Shown here piece after piece: positions 9,233 through 17,353 of a stretch of 64,000 nucleotides of DNA; positions within the stretch are counted from its first letter, which is position 1, and each line of letters opens with the position of its first letter. Source of the DNA: CAYPAV01 sp964408805. Lineage in GTDB: Bacteria > Pseudomonadota > Alphaproteobacteria > UBA8366. The stretch spans positions 62,001-126,000 of the forward strand of contig CAYPAV010000006.1 in the NCBI GenBank assembly GCA_964408805.1. The letters are read 5' to 3'. A model generated the notes under the pieces. That model was not told the DNA's origin. It was given only the letters and a program-made list of their open reading frames with translations, and made no database searches. The position numbers and the translations under genes are program-made.

Positions 9233-9988
9233 CTAAAAAACCGGACCCTTCACTCTTTTGTGGCGACCGACGCGCATCACCAGCGACGTGATAGCGAGCA
9301 GCGCCAGAATAGCAATCAGTTTCAGCATCGCCTTGAGAAGGGGTGGGTTTTCCAACACCATCGTGACCCAGTCGGGAAACGGGACGTACTGGCTGACTTT
9401 GATCCATTTTTTGAAAATACGAGACCAGTTGAGAAAACTGTAATCGTCGAAAAACGGGTTCTCGGCCTGAGACCAGAGAGCCGCGCCATTGCCTATCCCC
9501 ATCGGGATCATCGCCGCGAGGGTTCGCCGGTCGGCCAAGGCCCAGTCCCGAAAATTGTAACTAACCAGTCCAGGCAAGAGATATTTACGTTCCGCCACTT
9601 CATACATGACGGCGACATGATGAAACTCGTTTCGAGCGCCATACAGAATGATGCGATGGGCGGAAACACCGAGCGCCTGCAGCGCATTGATCATAAGACG
9701 GGCAACCTCGCCGCAGGCCCCTTCGCGGTGACGATAGGTCTCCATCGCGCGATGCCGGAAGATCGGCCGATCGGCCGGTCGATACCATTCCGATTCCCTC
9801 GTCGCCTTTCGGACATGAGCCGTCATGGCCCGGTCGACACGTAGCGCAAGCACGTGCGGATCGGTTTCGCCGTCACCGATCTCTCGAGCGATATCCTTGA
9901 TTTGCCGCCAGTCGCCGGCGAATTGATACAGGTCCGGCGCGATGACAATCGCGATCGCAACCAATGCCAACCAATGAAGCCGTTTCAA
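9233..9988 (-). CDS. Transglutaminase-like membrane-anchored protein
   Basis: 251 residues. Hydrophobic segment at residues 6-20, a soluble middle, and a second membrane segment near residues 218-240 followed by a basic tail. Residues 89-94 (EGACGE) and 122-127 (FHHVAV) match the Cys and His positions of transglutaminase-like (papain-fold) domains, here C92 and H123/H124. The third triad residue, usually an Asp about 15 residues later, is not obvious: the region reads YLLPGLVSYN. The start used is a TTG at 9988; no ATG is available nearby, so the N-terminus is uncertain. It lies 129 bases after the selenoprotein gene. Role unknown; possibly a thiol protease or amidase at the membrane. Confidence 0.65.
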   Translation of the reverse strand: MKRLHWLALVAIAIVIAPDLYQFAGDWRQIKDIAREIGDGETDPHVLALRVDRAMTAHVRKATRESEWYRPADRPIFRHRAMETYRHREGACGEVARLMINALQALGVSAHRIILYGARNEFHHVAVMYEVAERKYLLPGLVSYNFRDWALADRRTLAAMIPMGIGNGAALWSQAENPFFDDYSFLNWSRIFKKWIKVSQYVPFPDWVTMVLENPPLLKAMLKLIAILALLAITSLVMRVGRHKRVKGPVF

Positions 9989-10045
9989 CCCAACCTGCCT
10001 CGATATCCCGTCGATTGGCGCCGATCCTATCTACACGAATGCCCA

Positions 10046-10068
10046 ATTGGAATAGCATTCCGTCCAAT
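10046..10068. repeat. Nested inverted repeat between selenoprotein and transglutaminase-like genes
   Basis: ATTGGA at 10046-10051 pairs with TCCAAT at 10063-10068, and inside it GGAAT/ATTCC (10049-10053, 10057-10061) forms an alternative stem. It sits about 50 bases after the stop of the deiodinase-like gene in a 129-base gap. It could be an operator, an attenuator or chance; no T-run follows, so a terminator is not supported. Confidence 0.3.
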
Positions 10069-10117
10069 AAAACATCGGGACGGATTGCTGCAACCGTCAC
10101 CGCGGAACACCCCCGCG

Positions 10118-10798
10118 TCAGGCGACCGCCTTCTGGATCGCCGCTTCGAACGCGACGTCGTCCCAGCCGAACGGTCCCTTGTCGCCGGCATAGGCGATCT
10201 TGCCGTCGGCATTCACCAGATACAGCCGCATCGGAAGGCCGACATATTTCCCGTCGATATCGTTGTCGATGCCGTCGATCAGCATCGGCATGTGGAGATC
10301 GAGATCGATCTGACAGGCCGAGGCGACCTCGGCGCGTTCCTCGACGGTGGTTGGCTCGTCGTAGATGATGTTTTGGATCAGATTGTCGGGCACCCGCCAA
10401 CCATCATGGGCATGCGCTTCGCGGATATAGACGATCTGAAAGGCCACCTGGTCCTTGTACTTGGCGTAAAGTTCGTTAAGGCGCACGGCCTTTCTACGAA
10501 ACGGCGGTCACGTATAGGATCCGAAGACGAGACCGACCGGCTTTCCCCGAAGATCCGATAGCCGCACCTGTTCGCCGGTCCGCTTGCGGTCGCGATCGAG
10601 CACTTCGGCAACAAAATCCGGCGCCTCGGCACCAACTTTCGGCACATCGGCTTCACGCGCATTGCCATCGGCCAAAATGCCTTCGAACTCTGCCTCGGAA
10701 ATATCGGAAATCTCAAGCCACACCTCTCGCTTTCCCGCCATATCCATGGCGGCGTATTGCTCGAGGGTGACGGGACTTTCGGGAATACTATCTGGCAT
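10118..10798 (-). CDS. Deiodinase-like selenoprotein (thioredoxin fold), UGA-encoded Sec97
   Basis: One 226-residue protein split by an in-frame TGA at 10510-10508. Reading TGA as selenocysteine (U) gives VFGSYTUPPFRR at residues 91-102, the active-site signature of iodothyronine-deiodinase-family proteins (animal enzymes: GSCT-x-P-x-F). The downstream YIREAHAHDGW (residues 124-134) matches the family's conserved EAH-x-x-DGW block. Residues about 53-90 resemble a peroxiredoxin/thioredoxin-like N-terminal strand set (GAEAPDF). ATG at 10798 has AGGAGAGAG upstream. The piece after TGA has no ATG until far in, so it is not a separate gene. A SECIS-like hairpin follows the TGA. Likely a cytoplasmic redox enzyme; bacterial members need not deiodinate thyroid hormone. 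Automatic annotation would split it. Confidence 0.9.
10472..10500 (-). promoter_or_regulatory. Bacterial SECIS-like hairpin after the Sec codon
   Basis: Starting eight bases after the TGA, the mRNA can fold as TTCGT/ACGAA (5 bp), a small internal loop (AGA opposite A), AAGGC/GCCTT (5 bp) and a five-base apical loop CGTGC. The loop begins 21 bases after the UGA and has G at its second position. Known bacterial SECIS elements bound by SelB lie in the coding region with the apical loop about 16-37 bases after UGA and a G in the first two loop bases, so the match is good. Pairing was worked out by hand; energy was not computed. Confidence 0.75.
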
Positions 10799-10892
10799 TC
10801 ACTCTCTCCTGGTCGCCCGTAGAAGTTGGCGCGAACGATAGCGAACATCGCTCTGATCGGGAAGACCCGACCCGCCGAACCTCACGAGTTTG

Positions 10893-11726
10893 TCATTTGG
10901 CGCGGTTGATGGGGTAATTCCCGGGATCGCCTAGGAAGGGCTGCGTCAGCATCCGGTCGAGGCGGAGGTCGCGCACCTCGCGGAACTGTTCCAGGCCGAT
11001 CGTCATGGCCTCGTGGCCGCCCGAGGGTTGGGCCCTGTAGGTACCGAACATGCGGTCCCACCATGGCAGATTGAAGCCGAAATTGGAGTTGGTCTCCGCC
11101 GGAATCACGGCGTGATGTACCCGGTGCATATCCGGCGTCACGACGATCAAGCGCAGCCAGCCATCCAGCCCGACCGGCAGGCGGACATTCGCATGATTGA
11201 ACATGGCGGTCGCGTTGAGCAGCACTTCGAAAACCAGGACCGCCAGCGCCGGCGCGCCCAAGGCACTCACCACCATGAGCTTGAGCCCCATCGAAAGGAT
11301 GATCTCGATGGGATGGAACCGCGCGCCCGTCGTGACGTCGTAATCCAAATCCGCGTGATGCATGCGGTGCAGGCGCCAGAGGATGGGAACCGCGTGCACC
11401 AGGACATGCTGCAGATAGATCGCGAAATCCAAGAGCACCACCGCCAGAACCAGTGCAATCCATGTGCTGACGGGGAAAGCATTGAACAAACCCCAGCCGT
11501 TGGCTTCGGCGGCCAGCGCCATGCCGACGGCCGCGGTGGGAAACAATATCCGTAGAACGATTGTGTTCAGAACCACGATACCGATATTGCTCGGCCATCG
11601 CCGGAGACGCCCATGGGTCGGCTTCCTGCGCGGAGCCGCGACTTCCCAGAGCGCCATGACTGTGAAGATGCCCAGAAAGGCAGCCAATCGGATCGCCGGT
11701 TCGTGAACTTGGACCGATTCCCACAT
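10893..11726 (-). CDS. Sterol desaturase / fatty acid hydroxylase family membrane protein
   Basis: 277 residues with several hydrophobic segments (about 11-30, 48-70, 88-106, 145-170). The histidine boxes of the diiron membrane hydroxylase superfamily are complete: HVLVH (107-111), HRMHH (120-124) and HRVHH (201-205). Such enzymes hydroxylate or desaturate lipids at the membrane using O2 and electrons from a reductase. ATG at 11726; the upstream cupin gene ends 19 bases before it, so both are probably one transcript. The lipid substrate cannot be inferred; hopanoid, carotenoid or ornithine-lipid modification are all known for the superfamily. Confidence 0.92.
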   Translation of the reverse strand: MWESVQVHEPAIRLAAFLGIFTVMALWEVAAPRRKPTHGRLRRWPSNIGIVVLNTIVLRILFPTAAVGMALAAEANGWGLFNAFPVSTWIALVLAVVLLDFAIYLQHVLVHAVPILWRLHRMHHADLDYDVTTGARFHPIEIILSMGLKLMVVSALGAPALAVLVFEVLLNATAMFNHANVRLPVGLDGWLRLIVVTPDMHRVHHAVIPAETNSNFGFNLPWWDRMFGTYRAQPSGGHEAMTIGLEQFREVRDLRLDRMLTQPFLGDPGNYPINRAK

Positions 11727-11745
11727 CGCCTATTTTTTTCCGCGA

Positions 11746-12204
11746 TTATTTCGTCAGGTCTTCCTCGTCGATATTGGGTTTCTCGGTCTTGTTGAAACGG
11801 CCTTCGTAGATCGGCGACTCGCCGGTCGTCGGGCCCTGGTATTGCACGAAAAGGATCTTGCAGCCCTCCTCGGTATGCATTTCGTACTCGTAATGGGGAT
11901 CCTGCATGTAGACCATGTCGCCGGGCGTCAAGATGCGCTCGCCGAACCGGCAGGTGCCCTCGATCACATACCAGACCTGCGCGAAATCGTGCATGTGAAG
12001 CGGAAATCCGGCTCCCGGCGCGTAGGTCAGAACGCCGGCGTTGGGTTCGGTCGGTTGCTCGGCCGACGGATGAAAGACCATTTGAGTCACATTCGCAAAG
12101 CGGCCCATTTCGGGTTTCAGGTCTTCGGGGCGCCGAACGATCGGCGGGTTGTGCGTCTTTTGCGCCTCTTCTTCAGTGACGCGCGGCTTGGGGTTCGCGG
12201 ACAT
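11746..12204 (-). CDS. Small cupin-domain protein
   Basis: 152 residues from ATG at 12204, which has AGAGAGG upstream; the frame opens further upstream but that part overlaps the divergent promoter region. Residues around 60-85 contain GAGFPLHMHDFAQVWYVIEG, a cupin motif 1 with HxH and a following Gly, and a second motif PHYEYEMHTEEG contains the third His. A single-domain bicupin half of this type usually binds a divalent metal and acts as a dioxygenase, isomerase or ligand sensor. It is the first gene of a pair with the sterol desaturase-family gene. Function not assigned. Confidence 0.82.
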   Translation of the reverse strand: MSANPKPRVTEEEAQKTHNPPIVRRPEDLKPEMGRFANVTQMVFHPSAEQPTEPNAGVLTYAPGAGFPLHMHDFAQVWYVIEGTCRFGERILTPGDMVYMQDPHYEYEMHTEEGCKILFVQYQGPTTGESPIYEGRFNKTEKPNIDEEDLTK

Positions 12205-12316
12205 GAAAGGCCTCTCTTGGTGGAATACCGACCGAAAGCTTAGCGCCCCCAGGCGTGCTTGTCTTGCCATTCGCTGACCCACATACTTCCTCGATACCGA
12301 CAGGGAACGGACCGCC

Positions 12317-13543
12317 ATGGATTTTCAACTGAGCCCAGACCAAAAAGACCTTCAGGCGCGGGCACGCGAATTGGCGCGGGGCGGGATCGAGTCCCGCGCC
12401 GCCGAGATCGACCGCAGCGAGGAATATCCCTGGGACAATGTCGAAGCGCTGAAGAAGGCGGGCTTCATGGGGATGACGATCCCGACCGAATTCGGCGGCC
12501 AGGGCCTGACCTTTTTCGACGCGGTGCTGGTCGTCGAGCAGATGGCGCAAGTTTGCGGCGTCAGCGGCCGGATCGTCGTCGAAAGCAATATGGGCGCCAT
12601 TTCGACGGTGATGAAATACGGCACTGAGGCTCAGAAAAAGCGGGCCGCAGGGTTCGTCCTCGACGGCGACAAGCCCGCGATCTGCATCACCGAACCCGAA
12701 GCCGGCAGCGCCGCTACCGAGATGACGACCCGGGCCGACAGGCGCGGCGACAAGTTCGTCCTGAACGGCAAGAAACACTGGATCACCGGGGCCGGCGTTT
12801 CGCGGCTACATCTCGTCTTCGCACGGGTCTTCGACGAGGGCGGCGAAGATGAGGGCATCGGCGGTTTCCTCTGTGTCCGCGACGAAACGCCGGGCCTTCG
12901 CATCGGCGACCGCGAACCGACCATGGGTCTTCGCGGCATTCCGGAATCGGAAGTCATCATGGAGGAGATGGAGGTCGGCGAGGCCGACCTAGTCTTGCCA
13001 CCGCGCGGCCTTCGCAAGGGCTTTGCGGATTTGATGAACGCCTACAACTCGCAGCGCGTGGGCGCGGGGACAATGGCGCTCGGCATCGCCCAGGGGGCCT
13101 ATGAACACGCCCTCGCCTTCGTCAAGGAACGCGAGCAATTCGGCCGCCCGATATACGAGTTCCAGGGCCTGCAGTGGATGCTGGCCGATATGTCGGTTCA
13201 GATCGACGCGGCTCAGTTGATGCTCTATCGGGCCGCCGCCAACGCCGGTGCCGGATTTCCCGATGCGCTGGAAGCGGCCCAGGCCAAGATCATCGCCGCC
13301 GATATGGCCATCAAGGTCACCAACGACGCTTTGCAGCTTTTTGGCGCCGCCGGCTATTCCAGGCAGAACCCGATGGAGCGCTTCGTTCGTGACGGTCGCA
13401 TGTTCGCGATCGGCGGCGGCACAGCACAGATCCTCCGCACCGTGGTGGCGACCCGCATTCTGGACCGGAAGCTGCCGCAAACGCGCGACGGCTTTTCCCG
13501 TCTCGCCGAACGCGAGGCGGCGACGCGGAAGGCGGCGGAATAG
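12317..13543 (+). CDS. Acyl-CoA dehydrogenase family protein
   Basis: 408 residues with the three-domain ACAD fold: N-terminal helices (FQLSPDQKDLQARARELARG), middle beta domain (ITEPEAGSAATEMTT and GKKHWITGAGV) and C-terminal helices (REQFGRPIYEFQGLQWMLAD). FAD-linked alpha,beta-dehydrogenation of an acyl-CoA, electrons to ETF. By eye the canonical Glu of the I-x-EGT motif is replaced (IGGGTAQI), and the alternative IVD-type Glu position appears as Gln (NSQRV), so the catalytic base is unclear. Starts with ATG at 12317 and is followed after 51 bases by a P450 gene, suggesting a two-gene catabolic unit. Confidence 0.92.
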   Translation: MDFQLSPDQKDLQARARELARGGIESRAAEIDRSEEYPWDNVEALKKAGFMGMTIPTEFGGQGLTFFDAVLVVEQMAQVCGVSGRIVVESNMGAISTVMKYGTEAQKKRAAGFVLDGDKPAICITEPEAGSAATEMTTRADRRGDKFVLNGKKHWITGAGVSRLHLVFARVFDEGGEDEGIGGFLCVRDETPGLRIGDREPTMGLRGIPESEVIMEEMEVGEADLVLPPRGLRKGFADLMNAYNSQRVGAGTMALGIAQGAYEHALAFVKEREQFGRPIYEFQGLQWMLADMSVQIDAAQLMLYRAAANAGAGFPDALEAAQAKIIAADMAIKVTNDALQLFGAAGYSRQNPMERFVRDGRMFAIGGGTAQILRTVVATRILDRKLPQTRDGFSRLAEREAATRKAAE

Positions 13544-13594
13544 ACGGCGCGGATGACGACGGACAGGGAGAACGGATCACCATGGGGCGGCAAC

Positions 13595-14821
13595 ATGGCC
13601 GACCCCCGTACCGATACGGCGAAGGCGGCGGCCTTCGATCCGCTCTCGCTCCATGCGGATTTCCTCGATGACCCGTTCCCCGTCTATCGTCTGCTTCGCG
13701 AGTATGACCCGGTGCACCAATGCCCCGACGGCAGCTATTTCCTGACCCGCTACGACGATATCATCGAGGTCTATAAGGGGGAGGAATTCAGCTCCGACAA
13801 GAAACGCGAATTCGGCCCGAAATTCGGCACCGACAGCCCCCTCTACCGGCATCACACCACGAGCCTCGTCTTCAACGACCCGCCGCTTCACACACGAGTC
13901 CGGTCGCTACTCAGCCCGGCCTTCACGCCTCGCGCGCTAAGCGCGCTTCGACCCGATCTGGCGGCCTTGGTGGAAAGATTGCTGGACGATGCGGAGGAGT
14001 CCGGCCAGTTCGACCTTATCGCGGATTTCGCGTCCGCCATCCCGGTCGAAGTGATCGGTAATATGCTCGGCATCCCGCATGCCGATCGCGGCCCACTGCG
14101 CGGCTGGTCGCTTGCCGTCCTCGGGGCGCTTGAACCCACCACTTTTCCCGAAGTGGCGGAACGCGGCAATCAGGCGGTGACGGATTTCTCGATTTATCTA
14201 ACGGCTTTGATTGCGGATCGCCGCGCCAATCCGGAACATTACGAGGACGACGTGATGGCGCGCTTGCTCGAGGGCGGCGGCGAGGGCGACCGGCTGACAG
14301 ATGAGGAACTGATTCAGAACTGTATCTTCCTCCTGAACGCCGGGCACGAGACCACGACCAACTTGATCGGAAACGGTGTCGCAACCCTGCTCGAGCATCC
14401 GGACCAACTCGACCGATTGCGCGAGGACCCGGCCCTGATCAACGATGCGGTCGAGGAGTTTCTTCGTTACGAGAGCTCAAACCAGATCGGCAACCGCCGC
14501 GCCGCCAGCGACACGACTGTCGGCAGCGTCGAGATGCCGAAGGATACCTACATCCATCTATCGATCGGAGCGGCTAATCGGGATCCAAGCCAGTTCCCGG
14601 ATCCCGACCGTCTCGATATCTCGCGGCGGCCGAACCGTCATCTCGCCTTCGGCGGGGGCGTTCATGCCTGCTCTGGCATGAGTCTCGCCCGGATGGAGGG
14701 CCGGATCGCCATCCTCGAGCTCTTGCGGCGATTCCCCCGCTTGCGTCGTGCCGGCCCCTTCAAGCGCGGCGGGCGGGCGCGGTTTAGAGGGTTTCTTTCC
14801 TACCCACTCGAGGCCGGCTAA
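13595..14821 (+). CDS. Cytochrome P450
   Basis: 408 residues from ATG at 13595 (GGGGCGG upstream); an in-frame ATG at 13553 would add 14 residues. Soluble bacterial P450 with the I-helix LLNAGHETTTN, the ExxR pair in EEFLRYES, and the heme loop FGGGVHACSGMSLAR with the thiolate ligand C359. Needs ferredoxin and reductase partners, none of which is adjacent. Resembles the CYP107/CYP109-like group of alphaproteobacteria in overall pattern, but family number cannot be assigned by eye. It follows an acyl-CoA dehydrogenase gene on the same strand, so its substrate may be a lipid or terpenoid acid. Confidence 0.95.
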   Translation: MADPRTDTAKAAAFDPLSLHADFLDDPFPVYRLLREYDPVHQCPDGSYFLTRYDDIIEVYKGEEFSSDKKREFGPKFGTDSPLYRHHTTSLVFNDPPLHTRVRSLLSPAFTPRALSALRPDLAALVERLLDDAEESGQFDLIADFASAIPVEVIGNMLGIPHADRGPLRGWSLAVLGALEPTTFPEVAERGNQAVTDFSIYLTALIADRRANPEHYEDDVMARLLEGGGEGDRLTDEELIQNCIFLLNAGHETTTNLIGNGVATLLEHPDQLDRLREDPALINDAVEEFLRYESSNQIGNRRAASDTTVGSVEMPKDTYIHLSIGAANRDPSQFPDPDRLDISRRPNRHLAFGGGVHACSGMSLARMEGRIAILELLRRFPRLRRAGPFKRGGRARFRGFLSYPLEAG

Positions 14822-14892
14822 AATGGCGGGCTACAATCCGCCGATATCGTGATAGATTACCACTAGGAAACACCGAGGGAGCCGGTTGAAAC

Positions 14893-15057
14893 ATGGCAAA
14901 AAAAGCGACGAAGAAACGGAAAGCCGCGGGCAAGAAGAAAGCCGCGAAACGAACCCCATCGACCCGGCGAATTCGCGCTGGCGACGAAATCTCGACGAGC
15001 GTCCTCGACGGCGCCATGAAGGGCGCCATTCGCAGCGCGTTTCTCAATCGGGCATAA
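14893..15057 (+). CDS. 54-residue Lys/Ala-rich basic peptide
   Basis: ATG at 14893 preceded by GAGGGAG at a plausible distance; TAA at 15055-15057. The first 22 residues are almost only Lys, Ala, Arg and Thr (MAKKATKKRKAAGKKKAAKR), resembling histone H1-like or AlgP-like C-terminal tails. The last 30 residues (GDEISTSVLDGAMKGAIRSAFLN) look helical and non-repetitive. It sits 71 bases after the P450 gene and converges on the sulfatase gene, leaving four bases between them. A DNA- or RNA-binding role is inferred from charge alone. Real coding is supported by the ribosome site and the amino-acid pattern, not by a recognised family. Confidence 0.6.
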   Translation: MAKKATKKRKAAGKKKAAKRTPSTRRIRAGDEISTSVLDGAMKGAIRSAFLNRA

Positions 15058-15061
15058 GAAC

Positions 15062-16597
15062 TTAGACAGGCGCCACGGGCGTGAGACTGGGTGTTCGAGG
15101 TGTCGGCAAGTGATCGCGAAGGTCCGCGATCAATTCCTTCTTCAGCCCCGCCCACGGCGGCTCTTCCCATAAGTTCCGCCATTGCAACGGATCCTCCGAG
15201 AGGTCGTATAACTCGCCTTCCGCGCCCGTGTAATAGTTGCTCTCCTCATAGACCGTGCATAGAAAGCCGTCGCGATAGATCGAGCGAAGGTGGATGCGGT
15301 TACCATCGAAATCGCTGTCCCATTCGGTGATTACACGCTCACGCCCGGAGTTTGGTGCAACCGGCAGGACGGCACCTTGAATTTCGGGATGCGGCGTTAG
15401 GCCGGCGATGTGGCGGAAGGTCGGCGCCAGATCGAGATGGCCCACCGGATCCTCGATGACGTTCGACGCGACCCCCACACTCCGCGCCGGCCGCCAAATC
15501 ATCGGTACCCGCATCAAGGCATCGACGTGATAGGGACCCTTGAAAAGAAAGCCGAAATCTCCCTGCATCTCGCCATGGTCGGTGGTGAAAAGAACATCCG
15601 TTTCGGCCCCCCAACCGAGCGCCTCGATCCGGTCCAAGACACGCCCGCAAGCTTCGTCGATCAACTCGTTTTCGATATGCACCATGGCGTTGACTTCGCG
15701 GATTTGGTCGGGCGTGGTCTCGGCCGGCACACAACTGGGCGGCACCTCGAAATTGAACTGTCCCTCGCCGCGATACCACGACAGCCAATGTCGGGGCTTG
15801 CCCTCCAGAATCTCGATCGCCTTTTCCGGCGTCTCGGGATAGCCGCGCGGCAGGTCGAGATCACGCCAGTCGCAGCGCGTGATCTCCGATTCCGGCGGGT
15901 CCCAAGGGTGGTGCGGGTCCGGAAAAGAGAGCCAGAGGAACCAGTCGGCGTCGCTCGGCTGGGCCTCGAGCCAGGCGATCGCGCGATCAGCCGTCCAGTC
16001 GGTGTGATAATACTCCCGCGGGATCGGATTATGCCAAACCTGCGGCGCCATGGTATCGCCGCCACCGCGCCCGCTGACTTCCATCTTGGGCGTTACGTAT
16101 TCGAAGAACCCGTCGACATGCTCCGGGTGCTCGTCGGCAAGCCATTTCGGGTAGTGGTAGAGGCTTCGCCCCGCGCGACCGGTGTGGGCGGAGAGTTCCA
16201 TATGATCGAAACCGCGATGCGGACCCGTCGAGCCCTCGAAAGCGGCCCGATTCTCGAAATAGGATTGGTCGGGTGCCGAGGACGGTTCGAAATGCGCCTT
16301 TCCGATCAACGCCGTTCGATAGCCGGCCTCGCTCCGCAACATCGCCGCCACGTCGGGTGCATCGAAGGGCAAGGGAATGCCGTTCAGGATGACGCCGTGG
16401 GTGCGGACCTATTGGCCGGTCAGCATGGTCGAGCGCGCCGGCATGCAGACCGTGTTTTGATTATGCGCCCGGCGGTAGTTGAGACCGTCCGCCGCGAGCC
16501 CGTCGATCACCGGGGTGCGCGCCACGGTGCCTCCGTTGCAGCCAAGAGAATCGTAACACTGCTGATCCGTCGTGATAAAGAGAATCTTCCGTCCCAT
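15062..16597 (-). pseudogene. Sulfatase interrupted by in-frame TAG after the formylglycine motif
   Basis: A single frame of about 511 codons broken only by TAG at 16411-16409 (codon 63). Codons 1-62 contain the metal-binding TTDQQ segment and TVCMPARSTMLTGQ, where C51 in CxPxR is the residue converted to formylglycine in type I sulfatases. Family members usually read GQYVRTHG here; the frame reads GQ-stop-VRTHGVILNG, so a Tyr codon (TAT/TAC) became TAG by one base change. The 3' piece contains FTTDHGEMQGDFG, a normal metal-site block. Without readthrough, the longer piece (436 residues from an internal ATG) lacks the catalytic residue. It starts seven bases after the methyltransferase stop. 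Confidence 0.85.
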
Positions 16598-16603
16598 GCC
16601 GAC

Positions 16604-17317
16604 CTATTCCTTCCGGAAAAGATCCACCCGATAGGGAACGTCGAACACGAAATCCCCTTCAATTCGATGGGCTGCGGCAACAAAAGCCGCCTCGATCTCG
16701 GCGCCGCGTTTCTCGAAGGTCGTTCCGTGCTTCGGGTTTCGCGCCACACGCGCGGACCGAAAAGCGTCGAAGTCCGCGAACCGGCGAGCCAATCGATAAA
16801 AGACCTCCCGCCTCTCGCCAAACCCGAGCGCGCCCAACCCGCCGAGCGCCTCAAAGGCGGCCGTGCGAATCTCGGTCTCGTCGTTGAACAGGCGCTGAAC
16901 CTCGAAGAACCCGCCCCGCGGGACCGGCTCCATCACATAGAGAACACCCCCCGCCGCCAATACCCGAGCGCATTCCCGCAAGCCAGGCCCAATGCCATCC
17001 AGCGAAACATGATGGAGACTGTTGGAGAAGACGACGATATCGAGCGCACCGTCCTCGAAGGGGATCGCCTCGGTGACGCCAACGCGGAATTCCACCCGAA
17101 GTCCCTCCGAGGCGGCAAGGTCCCGGGCTTTCCCGATCGCCGCCGCATCCGGATCAAGGCCGCAGGCATGTTCGGTCCGGCCGGCGAAGAACCGCGTCAG
17201 CGACCCTGGACCGCATCCGATATCGAGTATCCGCGCACCATCGAGTTCCAACAGTTCCGAGGCGATTTCAGTATGGCTCGCCCGACGCAACGCCGACAAA
17301 TCCTCCGCCGGGTACAT
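16604..17317 (-). CDS. Class I SAM-dependent methyltransferase
   Basis: 237 residues from ATG at 17317, which has GGAGAAGCG directly upstream; a TTG 36 bases earlier is less likely. Motif I ILDIGCGPGS binds SAM, followed by the acidic loop GLDPDAAA and the FSNSLHHVSLDG segment typical of the UbiE/Coq5-like Methyltransf_11/25 families. The C-terminus is longer than the minimal Rossmann domain and rich in Arg. It is followed by the sulfatase gene (seven bases) and preceded by a small unknown gene, on one strand. Substrate unknown; the link with a sulfatase is positional only. Confidence 0.85.
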   Translation of the reverse strand: MYPAEDLSALRRASHTEIASELLELDGARILDIGCGPGSLTRFFAGRTEHACGLDPDAAAIGKARDLAASEGLRVEFRVGVTEAIPFEDGALDIVVFSNSLHHVSLDGIGPGLRECARVLAAGGVLYVMEPVPRGGFFEVQRLFNDETEIRTAAFEALGGLGALGFGERREVFYRLARRFADFDAFRSARVARNPKHGTTFEKRGAEIEAAFVAAAHRIEGDFVFDVPYRVDLFRKE

Positions 17318-17353
17318 TCGCTTCTCCGATTTTCTTCGACTTCCCGTGACCAA

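Noticed and set aside
10118..10798. Two separate genes divided by a stop codon
   Set aside because: The codon is UGA inside a deiodinase active-site motif, and the second piece has no ATG near its beginning; one selenoprotein explains both.
2525..16411. Pyrrolysine at the TAG codons
   Set aside because: No pyl genes are in the window, normal genes end in TAG, and the sulfatase position is Tyr in relatives; simple nonsense mutations fit better.
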